Shown here piece by piece: positions 1 to 9,636 of a DNA stretch of 64,000 bases; the stretch's first letter is position 1, and each line of letters starts with the position of its first letter. A model generated the notes under the pieces. It made no database searches. It was not told the origin of the DNA and saw only the letters and a program-made list of their open reading frames with translations. Location of the stretch: contig PNAM01000089.1 of assembly GCA_003170275.1 (NCBI GenBank), positions 33,682 to 97,681 of the forward strand, read 5' to 3'. The translations under genes were made by a program, and so were the position numbers. The DNA comes from Myxococcales bacterium. Its GTDB lineage: Bacteria > Myxococcota_A > Polyangia > Palsa-1104.

Positions 1-943
<943 letters not shown>

Positions 944-947
<4 letters not shown>

Positions 948-1963
948 CGCGGACCCAATTGTTGACGTAACCGCCGCAGCTCTTCCGAATCCGGCGCGAC
1001 GCGTGCGGCCTCCTCGAGGTCCGCTCTCGCTTTCTCTCGCGCGCTCGGATCTTCCCACGGACGCAGCCGAGCCCACAGCAAGTGCACCTCGTCGTCGCCG
1101 AGCAGGCGCATCGAATCGGGGGGCTTGTGCACGGGCCCAGCCGACGACAATCGCTGCGCGCGCGGAAGGTCGCGTGAGAACTCGGAGTGGATCTCGCGTT
1201 CGAGAGCGTCCGGTTCGAGCCCGGTTGCGCGCCAGGCCTCGTCGGTGGATGCGCTGGCGTGCAGCGCTTCGAGCAACCGGCGAAATGCGTCCGGGTGGTG
1301 GAATTGGAGCAGGTAGACGAGCCCCCAGGCTGCCGAGTAGTAGCGGTCGCGGTTTGCCTCCGCATAGAAGGTGCGTTGGTCGGCGACGATCAGATCTTTG
1401 ATCGGCGGCCACTGCTCGAGTGGAACCCCCGACTCCGATCCACCGATCACCAACGCGCCCTGTTCCAGATCGATCCGCGCGCTCTCGAGCAGCTGGGCGA
1501 GGCCCTCTCCAAGCCACGTCGGTGTGCGCTGGAGCAGGCGCGAAAGCAGAAAGTGAGTGTACTCATGCTGCCAGCTCTGCAAGACGCCGGGCAGCGAGGC
1601 GACCCACCCCACGCGCGCGAACAGCACGACGGTCGGTGGAGTTTCCGGATCGCGTGGGTCCATGGTGAAGTGGCCGCCGGACCAGGTGGGCGCGCCGAGC
1701 TCGCGGTAGTCGTCGAGGTCCTCGAAGAGAACGACCTCGGGCCGTTCCGCAACGGGGATGGGGAGCAAGATCAACCCGGCGATATGGGTCGCCGCCGTCT
1801 CCAGCTCGTCGAGTGCCTCCTTCGCCGTCCACTCGCTCAGGTTGGTCTTGAGCACCACGCGCGAAGCAGTGAGCTGACGCCAAGCGGGCCCTCCGGCGGC
1901 CGGGCACACGAGCGCGTGGCCGCAACCCGCTGCGCAGATCGCGACCAGCGCAAGCGCCTTCAC
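944..1963 (-). CDS. Putative zinc metallopeptidase lipoprotein with HEXXH motif
   Basis: A 339-residue exported protein starting at GTG 1963. The N-terminus is a lipoprotein-type signal with a cysteine at about residue 14 (CAAGC). The core holds HEYTH at about residues 133-137, followed about 16 residues later by WLGEGLAQ with Glu at about 153. This His-His-Glu arrangement is that of gluzincin-type (peptidase MA-like) metallopeptidases, so zinc-dependent peptidase activity at the cell envelope is inferred. The C-terminal 60 residues are charged and helical. The GTG start overlaps the stop of the upstream small lipoprotein gene (GTGA), so the two are probably translationally coupled. Longer in-frame starts exist upstream, but they give a low-complexity Arg-rich leader and would bury the signal peptide. 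Family membership is inferred from the motif only; the substrate is unknown. Confidence 0.7.
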
Positions 1964-2178
1964 GACGACTGGGGCGGCGTCGGGGTCGAGGGGATCAGAT
2001 CGTTTTTCTGCGGAGGAATGGGCGGCCTGGCGGCGGGCTCGACGGGCGACGCCGCCGGCTGCCCCTTCTTCACCAGCGACGGGCTGGGCGCAGGCCAGGG
2101 CGCGGGCACGCCGGACGTCTCGGCGGCCGGAACGTGGCCGCACCCGCACAGCAGCAGCGACAAGCACAACGCGCGCAT
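1960..2178 (-). CDS. Small Pro-rich lipoprotein
   Basis: A 72-residue peptide: MRALCLSLLLCGCGH forms a signal peptide ending in a lipobox-like cysteine, and the mature part is Pro/Ala-rich and low in complexity, with no recognisable domain. Its TGA overlaps the GTG start of the HEXXH lipoprotein gene by four bases, so it is the leading gene of a two-gene unit. It may be an envelope tether or a small companion of the peptidase; this is inference from position only. The 95 bases between it and the divergent ClpX-like gene must hold promoters for both directions, but I see no convincing consensus there. Confidence 0.6.
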   Translation of the reverse strand: MRALCLSLLLCGCGHVPAAETSGVPAPWPAPSPSLVKKGQPAASPVEPAARPPIPPQKNDLIPSTPTPPQSS

Positions 2179-2273
2179 GAGTGATTACTGGCAGATGACA
2201 CGGCTGAAGCAAATCCGCCGCGCGCCGCCGCCGGTTTTGCGCGTGCAAAGCGTTTGCGGCTAGACTTGCCGAA

Positions 2274-3359
2274 ATGTCCAAGCGCGCCTCGCAGAGCCTG
2301 GTTCCGAGCGAACGACCGACGCGCACCCCACGAGAGATCTACGCGTACCTCGACCTGTACGTCATCGGACAGGAGCGCGCGAAACGCGCGGTGGCGACAG
2401 CCGCGTACAACCACCTCAAGCGCTGCGGGCAGAAGGGCCGCCACAAGGGCCTGCTCAAGAAATCGAACCTGCTCTTGATCGGGCCGACCGGTTGCGGCAA
2501 GACGCACATCGCGCGCAACCTCGCCGAGTGTCTCAAGGTGCCGTTCATCGTCGCCGACGCGACCGAGTACACCGAGGCCGGCTACTACGGCAAGGACGTC
2601 GAGGTGATGATCGCCGAGCTGCTGTTCAAGGCCAACCACTCGATCGAGGACACGCAGCGCGGGATCGTGTTCATCGACGAGATCGACAAGATCGCGCGGC
2701 GCAGCCAGGGCGCGCGCAACGGCGCCGGCTCGCGCGACATCGGCGGCGAGGGCGTGCAACAGGCGCTGCTCAAGCTGCTCGAGGGGCGCGACCTGTTCGT
2801 GCCGCTCAACGTGACGCAGCACTGGAACAAGCACGACTTCGTGCAGGTGGACACGCGCGACATCCTGTTCATCGCGGCGGGCACGTTCTCCGATCTCGCG
2901 GCGGTGGGCGAGGACAAGAAGATCGGCTTCGACGAATCGGCGCGGGGCCATGGCCATGGGAACGCGCGCGCGCGCAAGCCGGGCGCCAAGGAGCTGACCG
3001 ACTACGGCCTGTTGCCCGAGCTCCTCGGGCGGCTCCCGATGGTGGTGCAGATGGACGCGCTGGCCGACGATCAGCTGCTCGAGATCCTGTCCGGCCCGCC
3101 CGACTCGCTGGTCAAGGAGTATCAGGCGATGCTCGCGCTCGACGACATCAAGCTCGAGTTCGAGGACGAAGGGCTGCGTCAGGTGGTGCGCTTCGCGCTG
3201 CGGCGCAAGTTGGGCGCGCGCGGGCTGCGGGCGATCCTCGAGGAGGTGTGCGCCGATCTGATGTTCGAGGCGCCCGAGCGGCGCGGCGAGACCATCACGC
3301 TGCGCGAGGCCGACGTGCGGGAGAAGCTCGCGCAGCTGGAAGACGAGCGCTTCAAATGA
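2274..3359 (+). CDS. ClpX-like AAA+ unfoldase lacking the N-terminal zinc domain
   Basis: A 361-residue AAA+ ATPase of the ClpX family. Visible: YVIGQERAKRAVA (about 29-41), Walker A GPTGCGKTH (70-78), pore-loop GYYG in place of the usual GYVG (103-106), Walker B VFIDEID (132-138), the ClpP-docking tripeptide IGF (217-219), the box YGLLPELLGRLP with the arginine finger, and sensor-2 LGARGLRAILEE. Standard ClpX is about 420 residues with a Cys4 zinc-binding domain at its N-terminus; this protein starts only about 20 residues before the AAA+ core and has no Cys4 domain. It may unfold substrates for ClpP, since IGF is kept, or act alone. The next gene overlaps by four bases (ATGA) and encodes two zinc ribbons, which suggests the adaptor domain is supplied in trans (inference). 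A second, canonical clpX is expected elsewhere in the genome. Confidence 0.88.
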   Translation: MSKRASQSLVPSERPTRTPREIYAYLDLYVIGQERAKRAVATAAYNHLKRCGQKGRHKGLLKKSNLLLIGPTGCGKTHIARNLAECLKVPFIVADATEYTEAGYYGKDVEVMIAELLFKANHSIEDTQRGIVFIDEIDKIARRSQGARNGAGSRDIGGEGVQQALLKLLEGRDLFVPLNVTQHWNKHDFVQVDTRDILFIAAGTFSDLAAVGEDKKIGFDESARGHGHGNARARKPGAKELTDYGLLPELLGRLPMVVQMDALADDQLLEILSGPPDSLVKEYQAMLALDDIKLEFEDEGLRQVVRFALRRKLGARGLRAILEEVCADLMFEAPERRGETITLREADVREKLAQLEDERFK

Positions 3360-3664
3360 AGTGTCCGGGGTGCAAGGCGGACGTCGATGCGGATCAAGAC
3401 TTCTGCATGGACTGCGGCGAGCCGATCGCGGGCATGCAGCCGGCGTCGCAGCCCGCTCGCGCACCCGCGCCCGTCGCTGCGCCCGTCGCTGCGCCGATCG
3501 TGGCCAAGCCGGTCGCCGCGAAGCCGGCCGCCGCGAAGCCGGCCGTGAAGCGCCGCCGCAATCAGGAGCCCGAGCCGATTCGCTGTCCGGGCTGCGGCAC
3601 GCCCACGCTCAAGGTCCGCTGCGGCGGCTGCGGGATCAAGCTGCGCGAGGACGACGAGGAGTAG
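3356..3664 (+). CDS. Double zinc-ribbon protein
   Basis: A 102-residue protein starting at ATG 3356, which overlaps the TGA of the ClpX-like gene. It opens with a zinc-ribbon pair, CPGC at residues 3-6 and CMDC about 14 residues later, then a low-complexity Ala/Pro/Lys linker (several AAPVAAP and AKPA units), a basic KRRR stretch, and a second ribbon, CPGC followed by CGGC near the C-terminus, ending in an acidic tail. It has no catalytic domain. Such two-ribbon proteins are usually structural or adaptor proteins. Translational coupling to a ClpX-like ATPase without a zinc domain makes an unfoldase adaptor the most attractive guess, but this is inference. Confidence 0.8.
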   Translation: MKCPGCKADVDADQDFCMDCGEPIAGMQPASQPARAPAPVAAPVAAPIVAKPVAAKPAAAKPAVKRRRNQEPEPIRCPGCGTPTLKVRCGGCGIKLREDDEE

Positions 3665-3666
3665 CG

Positions 3667-4848
3667 ATGCCGGATTCGCATTTTTACAGGCTGGCCGGGC
3701 TGCCGCCCTACGTGCTCGGCCAGGTCGACGAGCTCAAGACGCGATTGCGGCTCGCCGGCAAGGAGGTCTACGACTTCGGCCTGGGCAATCCGGATCGCGG
3801 CTCGCCGGCGCTGGCGGTCGAGCGGCTGATCGCCGAGGCGCCACCCGCGCGCAATCATCGCTACGCGCCGTCGCCGGGCGTGCCGGCGGTGCGCCAGGCG
3901 ATCTGCGATTGGTACCGGCGTCGCTACGGCGTGGAGCTCGATCCCGAGCTCGAGGCGATCTCGACCATCGGATCGAAAGAAGGGCTCGGGCACCTGTTCC
4001 TCGCGGTGATCGGGCCGGGCGACACGGTGCTGGTGCCCGACCCGTGCTACCCGATCCATCGCTTCGGCGTGCTGTTCGCGGGCGGCGAGGTGGTGCCGGT
4101 GCCGACCGGTCCGGGGCGCGATCCGCTGGTCGAGCTGGAAGCGGCGCGCGTGCGTGCGCCGCGCCCGCCGAAGCTGGCGGTGATCAACTTTCCGCACAAC
4201 CCGACGGCGGAGACGGCCACGCGCGCGCAGCTGGAGGCGATCGTGCGCTGGGCCGAAGAGCACGATCTGTGGCTGGTGTCGGATCTGGCCTACGCCGATC
4301 TGGTGTTCGACGGCGCAGCCTCGCCGAGCATGCTCGAGATCCCCGGCGCCCGCGCGCGCACGTGCGAGTTCTTCACCGTCTCGAAGAGCTACAACATGCC
4401 CGGCTGGCGCGTCGGCTTCTGCGTCGGCAACGCGGAGCTGGTGGGCGCGCTCAAGCGCATCAAGGGCTATCTCGACTACGGGCACTTCGCGCCGGTGCAG
4501 CTCGCCGCGGTGAGCGCGCTCGAGAACGGCGACCAGGCGGTGCGCGAGATCGTCAGCACCTATCGCGCGCGGCGCGACGCGCTGGTGCGCGGCCTGGGCA
4601 CGGCGGGCTGGACGGTGCCGTCGCCGGCGGCGACCATGTTCGTGTGGGCCGAGATCCCCGCGCGCTTTCGCGCCGGCGGCTCGGTGCAATTCGCCATGGA
4701 GCTGCTCGAAAAGGCCGGCGTGGCGGTCGCGCCGGGCGTCGCGTTCGGGCCGGGCGGCGAAGGCTTCGTCCGCTTCGCGCTCGTCGAGGAAGTGGATCGA
4801 ATCGATGCGGCCTGCCGCGCGCTCGGCCTGGCGCTCGCCGCGACTTGA
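3667..4848 (+). CDS. AlaC-like PLP aminotransferase (fold type I)
   Basis: A 393-residue class I/II aminotransferase. N-terminal FYRLAGLPPYVLGQVDELK and DFGLGNPD match the AlaC/LL-diaminopimelate aminotransferase-like group, which transfers amino groups between alanine, glutamate and 2-oxoacids. Key residues: NFPHNPT (about 174-180), SDLAYADLVFDG with the PLP-contacting Asp and Tyr (about 205-216), and the Schiff-base lysine in TVSKSYNMPGWRVGF (Lys about 240). Length is normal for the family. The start is two bases after the previous stop. The downstream neighbour is homoserine dehydrogenase, an arrangement common in bacteria, which points to amino-acid biosynthesis. Exact substrate cannot be read from sequence; alanine transaminase is the best guess. 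Confidence 0.9.
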   Translation: MPDSHFYRLAGLPPYVLGQVDELKTRLRLAGKEVYDFGLGNPDRGSPALAVERLIAEAPPARNHRYAPSPGVPAVRQAICDWYRRRYGVELDPELEAISTIGSKEGLGHLFLAVIGPGDTVLVPDPCYPIHRFGVLFAGGEVVPVPTGPGRDPLVELEAARVRAPRPPKLAVINFPHNPTAETATRAQLEAIVRWAEEHDLWLVSDLAYADLVFDGAASPSMLEIPGARARTCEFFTVSKSYNMPGWRVGFCVGNAELVGALKRIKGYLDYGHFAPVQLAAVSALENGDQAVREIVSTYRARRDALVRGLGTAGWTVPSPAATMFVWAEIPARFRAGGSVQFAMELLEKAGVAVAPGVAFGPGGEGFVRFALVEEVDRIDAACRALGLALAAT

Positions 4849-4880
4849 TCGCCCCTTCTGTAAGCGATACGGTCGGCCAG

Positions 4881-6191
4881 ATGCGTAAGATTCCCGTCGG
4901 GCTGCTGGGTCTCGGCAACGTCGGCTCGGGCGTGGTCAAGCTGCTCGGCGACAACGCCGACGCGATCCGTCACCGGCTGGGCGGCGCATCGGTCGATCTG
5001 CGCCGCATCGCGGTGCGCGAGGCAGACAAGCCGCGCCTGGTCGACGTCGATCCGCGCCTGCTCACCACCAGCGTGGCGAGCGTGCTGGAAGATCCGGAGA
5101 TCCAGATCGTCATCGAGCTGATCGGCGGCGAAGATCTGGCGCGCCGCTTCGTGCTCGAGGCGATCGAGCGCGGCAAGCACATCGTCACCGCCAACAAGGC
5201 GCTGCTCGCGGTGCACGGCGACGAGCTGTTCGCGGCGGCCGAGCGGCACGGCGTGGATCTGTACTTCGAGGCGTCGGTGGGCGGCGGCGTGCCGATCATC
5301 CGCGCGCTGCGCGAGGGGCTGGCGTCGGACCGCGTCGACGAGCTGGTGGCGATCGTCAACGGCACCTCCAACTTCCTGCTCACCACCATGACCGACGAGG
5401 CGCGCCCGTTCGCCGAGATCCTGAAAGAAGCGCAGGACAAGGGCTACGCCGAGGCCGATCCCACCCTCGACGTCGACGGCTGGGACGCGGCGCACAAGCT
5501 GTGCGTGCTGGTGCCGCTGTGCTTCGGCACGCGCATTCGCGTCGAGCAGGTGCTGGTCGAAGGGCTGCGCGGCATCGAGCCGATCGACTTTCGCTACGCC
5601 GAGCGGTTCGGCTACGTGATCAAGCCGCTGGTGATCGCCAAGGATCACGGCGACTCGGTCGAGGCGCGCGTGCACCCGACGCTCATCCCGCGCCGCTTCA
5701 TGCTCGCCGCGGTGAACGGCGTGTACAACGCGGTCTACGTGTCGTCGTACGCGCTCGGCTCGTCGATGTACTACGGGCGCGGCGCGGGCATGATGCCGAC
5801 CGCGGTGGCGGTGGTCTCCGACGTGATCGAGGTCTCGCGCAACCTCTTGTCGCGCTCGTCGGGAGGCGCGCCGTTGCGCATGCCGACGCCCTCGGGCGAC
5901 CGCGGCCAGCGGCGCATCCGCGCGGCGGGCGAGCTGCAGTCGCGCTACTACCTGCGCTTCGCGGTGGTCGACAAGCCGGGCGTGCTCGCGCAGCTCGCCA
6001 ACATCCTCGGCGAGCACGAGATCTCGATCAGCGAGGTGGTGCAGGAGGGCGCGCGCAAAGAGGGCAGCCCGGTGGCGGTGGTGGTCACCACGCACCAGGC
6101 GCTCGAGCGCAACGTGCAGACCGCGCTCTCGCTGATCAACGGGCTGCCCACCGTCGTCGAAAAGACGCGCCTGATCAGAATTTTCGAATGA
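4881..6191 (+). CDS. hom: Homoserine dehydrogenase
   Basis: A 436-residue monofunctional homoserine dehydrogenase reducing aspartate semialdehyde to homoserine with NAD(P)H, the branch point to threonine and methionine. Visible: Rossmann motif GLLGLGNVGSG (about 7-17), HIVTANKALLA, the catalytic region with NGTSNFLLTTM and the DPTLDVDGWDAAHKL signature, and a C-terminal ACT domain from about residue 355 (YYLRFAVVDKPGVLAQLANI), the usual threonine-feedback module. Length fits the family. It lies 32 bases after the aminotransferase gene, and its stop overlaps the thioesterase start (ATGA). Confident assignment. Confidence 0.97.
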   Translation: MRKIPVGLLGLGNVGSGVVKLLGDNADAIRHRLGGASVDLRRIAVREADKPRLVDVDPRLLTTSVASVLEDPEIQIVIELIGGEDLARRFVLEAIERGKHIVTANKALLAVHGDELFAAAERHGVDLYFEASVGGGVPIIRALREGLASDRVDELVAIVNGTSNFLLTTMTDEARPFAEILKEAQDKGYAEADPTLDVDGWDAAHKLCVLVPLCFGTRIRVEQVLVEGLRGIEPIDFRYAERFGYVIKPLVIAKDHGDSVEARVHPTLIPRRFMLAAVNGVYNAVYVSSYALGSSMYYGRGAGMMPTAVAVVSDVIEVSRNLLSRSSGGAPLRMPTPSGDRGQRRIRAAGELQSRYYLRFAVVDKPGVLAQLANILGEHEISISEVVQEGARKEGSPVAVVVTTHQALERNVQTALSLINGLPTVVEKTRLIRIFE

Positions 6192-6592
6192 AAGTGCCGA
6201 CCACGCAGGTGCGCGTGTTGTACGTGGACACCGATCAGATGGGCGTGGTGAACAACGTCCACTACCTGCGCTACTTCGAGCTCGGGCGCGCCGAATGGAT
6301 CCGCCAGCGCGGCAAGTCCTACAAGCGCATCGAGGAAGAGGGCTACCGGCTGCCGGTGGTCGAGGCGCACCTGCGCTACCGCGAATCGGCGCGCTACGAC
6401 GACATCCTCAGCCTGGAGGTCGAGGTCGAGGACGTGCGCGCTGCGACGGTGCAGTTCAAGTACGCGATCCGCCGCGCGGCCGACGGCGCGCTGTTGTGCG
6501 AGGGCTACACCAAGCACGCCTGCCTCGGCGCCGACAACAAGCTGCGCCGATTTCCCGATGACCTCTTGGTCATGCTACGACCCGATACCTAG
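6188..6592 (+). CDS. Hotdog-fold acyl-CoA thioesterase (YbgC/FadM type)
   Basis: A 134-residue single hotdog-domain protein. The N-terminal motif YVDTDQMGVVNNVHYLRYFE is the 4-hydroxybenzoyl-CoA thioesterase/YbgC signature, with the catalytic aspartate at about residue 16. Members hydrolyse acyl-CoA or acyl-ACP thioesters in the cytoplasm. ATG 6188 overlaps the homoserine dehydrogenase stop, so it is co-translated with hom. The context is amino-acid biosynthesis, not a tol-pal locus, so the physiological substrate is open. Length is typical. Confidence 0.9.
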   Translation: MKVPTTQVRVLYVDTDQMGVVNNVHYLRYFELGRAEWIRQRGKSYKRIEEEGYRLPVVEAHLRYRESARYDDILSLEVEVEDVRAATVQFKYAIRRAADGALLCEGYTKHACLGADNKLRRFPDDLLVMLRPDT

Positions 6593-6621
6593 CAGCAACC
6601 TCACGAAAAGGAGATCGCGAC

Positions 6622-7614
6622 ATGGAGATGGATCGCAACCTGGCGTTGGAGCTCGCGCGTGTGACGGAGGCGGCGGCGCTGTCGTGCGCGCGCATGATGG
6701 GGCGCGGCGACGCCATGGGCGCGGACCAGGCGGCGGTCGATGCCATGCGGCGCGCGTTCGATCACGTGAACATTCGCGGGCGCGTGGTGATCGGCGAAGG
6801 CGAGCGCGACGAGGCGCCCATGCTGTTCATCGGCGAGCAGGTTGGCGCGGGCTGGAAGAGCGGCGCGGCCGATTCGCCGAAGGTCGACATCGCGGTCGAC
6901 CCGCTCGAGGGCACCAACCTGTGCGCGACCGGCTCGCCCGATTCGATCGCGGTGATCGCGGTGGCCGACGACGGCAAGTTCTTGAACGCGCCCGATACCT
7001 ACATGGAAAAGATCGCGGTGGGACCGGCGGGCAAGGGCTGCATCGATCTGACCCAGAGCGCGACGTGGAACCTGCACGCGCTCGCCGAGGCCAAGCGCGC
7101 GCGGGTCGAGGACCTGACCGCGATCATCCTCGAGCGCGACCGGCACCAGGCGCTGATCGAGGAGGTGCGCAAGGCGGGCGCGCGCATCCGCCTGATCACC
7201 GACGGTGACGTGTCGGCGGCGATCTCGACTTGCAAGGACTCGACCGGCATCGACATCCTGTTCGGCACCGGCGGGGCGCCCGAGGGCGTGCTGGCGGCGG
7301 CGGCGCTGCGCTGCATCGGCGGCGACATGCTGGGCCGGCTCGCCTACCGCTCCGACGACGAGATGCGCCGCGCGGAGAAGATGGGCGTCAAGGATCACAA
7401 GAAGATCTACCGGGTCGACGAGCTGGCGCAGGGCCACGTCATGTTCGCCGCCACCGGCGTCACCGACGGCGCGTACTTGAAGGGCGTGCACTTCTTCGGC
7501 GGCGGCGCGACTACCCACACGGTGGTCATGCGCTCGAAGTCCGGCACCGTGCGCTTCATCGAGGCCGAGCACGACTTCACCCGCAAGCCGATGTACGAGT
7601 GGCTCAAGACCTGA
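6622..7614 (+). CDS. glpX: Class II fructose-1,6-bisphosphatase
   Basis: A 330-residue GlpX-type phosphatase that hydrolyses fructose 1,6-bisphosphate to fructose 6-phosphate in gluconeogenesis. Signatures: MDRNLALELARVTEAAAL at the start, GEGERDEAPML (metal and substrate site), VDPLEGTNLCATG (about 93-105), DRHQALIEEVRKAGAR, LITDGDV and GTGGAPEGVLAAAAL. The length matches the family. The start is fixed by a good Shine-Dalgarno, AAGGAG, eight bases before ATG 6622. It follows the thioesterase gene by 29 bases and may be last in the plus-strand run starting at 2274. The convergent esterase gene ends five bases downstream. Confidence 0.97.
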   Translation: MEMDRNLALELARVTEAAALSCARMMGRGDAMGADQAAVDAMRRAFDHVNIRGRVVIGEGERDEAPMLFIGEQVGAGWKSGAADSPKVDIAVDPLEGTNLCATGSPDSIAVIAVADDGKFLNAPDTYMEKIAVGPAGKGCIDLTQSATWNLHALAEAKRARVEDLTAIILERDRHQALIEEVRKAGARIRLITDGDVSAAISTCKDSTGIDILFGTGGAPEGVLAAAALRCIGGDMLGRLAYRSDDEMRRAEKMGVKDHKKIYRVDELAQGHVMFAATGVTDGAYLKGVHFFGGGATTHTVVMRSKSGTVRFIEAEHDFTRKPMYEWLKT

Positions 7615-7618
7615 GGGT

Positions 7619-8491
7619 CTAGGGTTTGGCGTGCGCTTCCATCCAGTCGTAGATGGAGGTGGGCCAGGTGGGTTGATTGAAGTTGGGGACGTGGCCTTCG
7701 CCCATGATGGTCCAGAGCTCGGCGGCGGCGCTGGCGGGGCAGCCGTCGTGGCGTTCGATCTTGGTGTCGGGGTTGCCGAGCGCGACGTCCAGATCGAGCG
7801 TCATGCCGGTGTCGGTGAGCGCGGCGGCGCAACCGTTCTTGTCGGCCCAGGTGGCGACGGTCTGTGGGGCCGACGGGATCAAGGCGGCGCCCTGGTACGG
7901 GACCTCGAGATCTGCGTCGCCGTGCACCTCGAGCACAGCGACCTTGTCGGCGGGTTGGCACTTCGTCGGATCGAGCCAGACCGCGCCCGCCAGGCTGACG
8001 ATCGCGGCGATGCGCGGCGCGGCGTCGCACGCCATCCGGTGGGACATGAACCCGCCGTTGGAGTGGCCGGTGAAGAACACGCGCTTCTTGTCGACGTTGT
8101 AGCGCGCCTCCATGTCGTCGATCACCGCGTTGAGGTACGCGACGTCGTCGACGTGCGAGCCGTCCATGTCGCAGCACGCGTCGGTGGCGTTCCAGTAGGG
8201 ATGGTGCATCGAATCGATCAGGCCCTCCGGCATCGCGTAGAGAAACCCGCGCGACTCCGACACCGGCGTGAGCTTGTAGATCGCCTCCTCGACGAACGGC
8301 GTGGCGCTGTAGCCGTGCAGCATGATCACCAGCGGCGTCGGCTTGGACGGATCGTAGCTCTGCGGGATGTTGGTGTCGTACGGACGCGCGGCGACCAGCG
8401 CGTTGGTGGGACCCAGATCCATCGGCGCGGCGGCGTTGCCACAACCGGAAGCGAAGAGGACGGCGACGAGCAGGCAGCGCATGGCGCGCAT
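7619..8491 (-). CDS. Secreted alpha/beta-hydrolase esterase lipoprotein (PHB depolymerase-like)
   Basis: A 290-residue lipoprotein: MRAMRCLLVAVLFASGCGN gives a signal peptide with lipobox FASGC. The mature part is an alpha/beta hydrolase: oxyanion strand PLVIMLHGYSAT, nucleophile elbow GHSNGG (Ser), acid in HGDAD, and a late histidine in GEGHVPNF. This pattern fits the LpqC/poly(3-hydroxybutyrate) depolymerase/feruloyl esterase group, so esterase activity on an extracellular polymer or aryl ester is inferred. ATG 8491 is preceded by GGAAG at suitable spacing. The divergent gene starts only 14 bases away, so promoters must overlap the coding sequences. A cysteine pair (DACCDMDG) suggests disulfides. 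Confidence 0.85.
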   Translation of the reverse strand: MRAMRCLLVAVLFASGCGNAAAPMDLGPTNALVAARPYDTNIPQSYDPSKPTPLVIMLHGYSATPFVEEAIYKLTPVSESRGFLYAMPEGLIDSMHHPYWNATDACCDMDGSHVDDVAYLNAVIDDMEARYNVDKKRVFFTGHSNGGFMSHRMACDAAPRIAAIVSLAGAVWLDPTKCQPADKVAVLEVHGDADLEVPYQGAALIPSAPQTVATWADKNGCAAALTDTGMTLDLDVALGNPDTKIERHDGCPASAAAELWTIMGEGHVPNFNQPTWPTSIYDWMEAHAKP

Positions 8492-8505
8492 GATATCTTC
8501 CGTCC

Positions 8506-9636
8506 GTGCGAATACAGCTACTTTTCGGCGTGCTCCTGAGTGCGTGCTCGAGCCCGCCGGCCACGCCCGGTCCGCCGTGGCTGGACGGCGCGCAGATCCT
8601 GGTGATGGGCGAGGGCGTCACCAACGAGGATTGCCGCGCGGCGATCTGCCAGCACAACGAAAATACCGATCTGGTGCAGTGGAAGGGCGCCATCTATTTG
8701 GTGCATCGCACCGCCAAGAGCCAGGTGCTCGGCCCCAACAGCGCGCTGCACGTCTATCGCTCGACCGACGCCGGCGCGCACTTCCAGGACCTGGCGATCA
8801 TCCCCGCGCCGACCGATCGCGACCTGCGCGATCCGCACTTCTACACCGTCGGCACCGATCTCTACCTCAAGGCGCTCACGCGGCTGCCGGTCACCTCCGA
8901 GCGCGACTCGAACGTCGACACCATCGCGGTCGCGTTCAAGACCAGCGACGGCGCGACCTGGACCAGCGCCGGCACCCTCGGGCCCACCGGCTTCAGCTTC
9001 TGGCGCATCCGCGCGCTCGACGGCACCTTCTACAGCGCCGCGTACCAGGACGGCGATCAGAAGGTGGCGCTGTTCACCTCTACCGACGGGCTGATCTGGA
9101 CACGCGGCGCCGACATCTACACCATCTCGGAGGACACGCCGCTCGAGACCGAGCTGACCTTTCTGCCCGGCACCAAGACCCTGCTCGCGCTGGTGCGCAT
9201 GGACGGCACCGACGCCGAATTGCTCGGCGACATGGGGCGGCTGCGCACCAAGGTGTGCCTGGCCCAGCCGCCGTACTCGAGCTTCACTTGCCCGAGCGAG
9301 ATCAGCGGCGAGCGCTTCGACGGGCCGCTCACCTTCTTCGTCAAGGGACGGCTGTTCATGGTGGCGCGCAAGCACCTGCAGCCGTCGCTGCGCAAGCGCA
9401 CCGCGCTGTTCGAGCTCTCGGGCGATCTGGAGAATGGCGCGCTCACCGTCCAGGAGTGGGGCGAGCTGCCGTCGGCGGGCGACACCTCGTACGCCGGCGG
9501 CGTGCCGCTCGACGATCACCGCGTGCTGCTCTCCTGGTACGCGAGCGACCTGGTTCGCGACGAGAACTGGGCCATCGCGCTGCTCGGCGAGACCGACATC
9601 TGGACCGCCACGCTCGACGTCGACAAGCTCAAGTAG
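8506..9636 (+). CDS. Exported sialidase-like beta-propeller lipoprotein
   Basis: A 376-residue lipoprotein starting at GTG 8506; MRIQLLFGVLLSACSS is a clear signal with lipobox LSAC. The mature protein has repeated beta-blade segments with the Asp-box flavour (YRSTDAGAHF, KTSDGATWTSAG, FTSTDGLIWTRG), as in sialidase/BNR and glycosidase five- or six-bladed propellers. Catalytic residues of true sialidases (Arg triad, Tyr/Glu) cannot be assigned with certainty, so it may bind or cleave glycans. It diverges from the esterase gene with only 14 bases between starts. Its end overlaps the convergent gene at 9629 by eight bases. Confidence 0.7.
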   Translation: MRIQLLFGVLLSACSSPPATPGPPWLDGAQILVMGEGVTNEDCRAAICQHNENTDLVQWKGAIYLVHRTAKSQVLGPNSALHVYRSTDAGAHFQDLAIIPAPTDRDLRDPHFYTVGTDLYLKALTRLPVTSERDSNVDTIAVAFKTSDGATWTSAGTLGPTGFSFWRIRALDGTFYSAAYQDGDQKVALFTSTDGLIWTRGADIYTISEDTPLETELTFLPGTKTLLALVRMDGTDAELLGDMGRLRTKVCLAQPPYSSFTCPSEISGERFDGPLTFFVKGRLFMVARKHLQPSLRKRTALFELSGDLENGALTVQEWGELPSAGDTSYAGGVPLDDHRVLLSWYASDLVRDENWAIALLGETDIWTATLDVDKLK

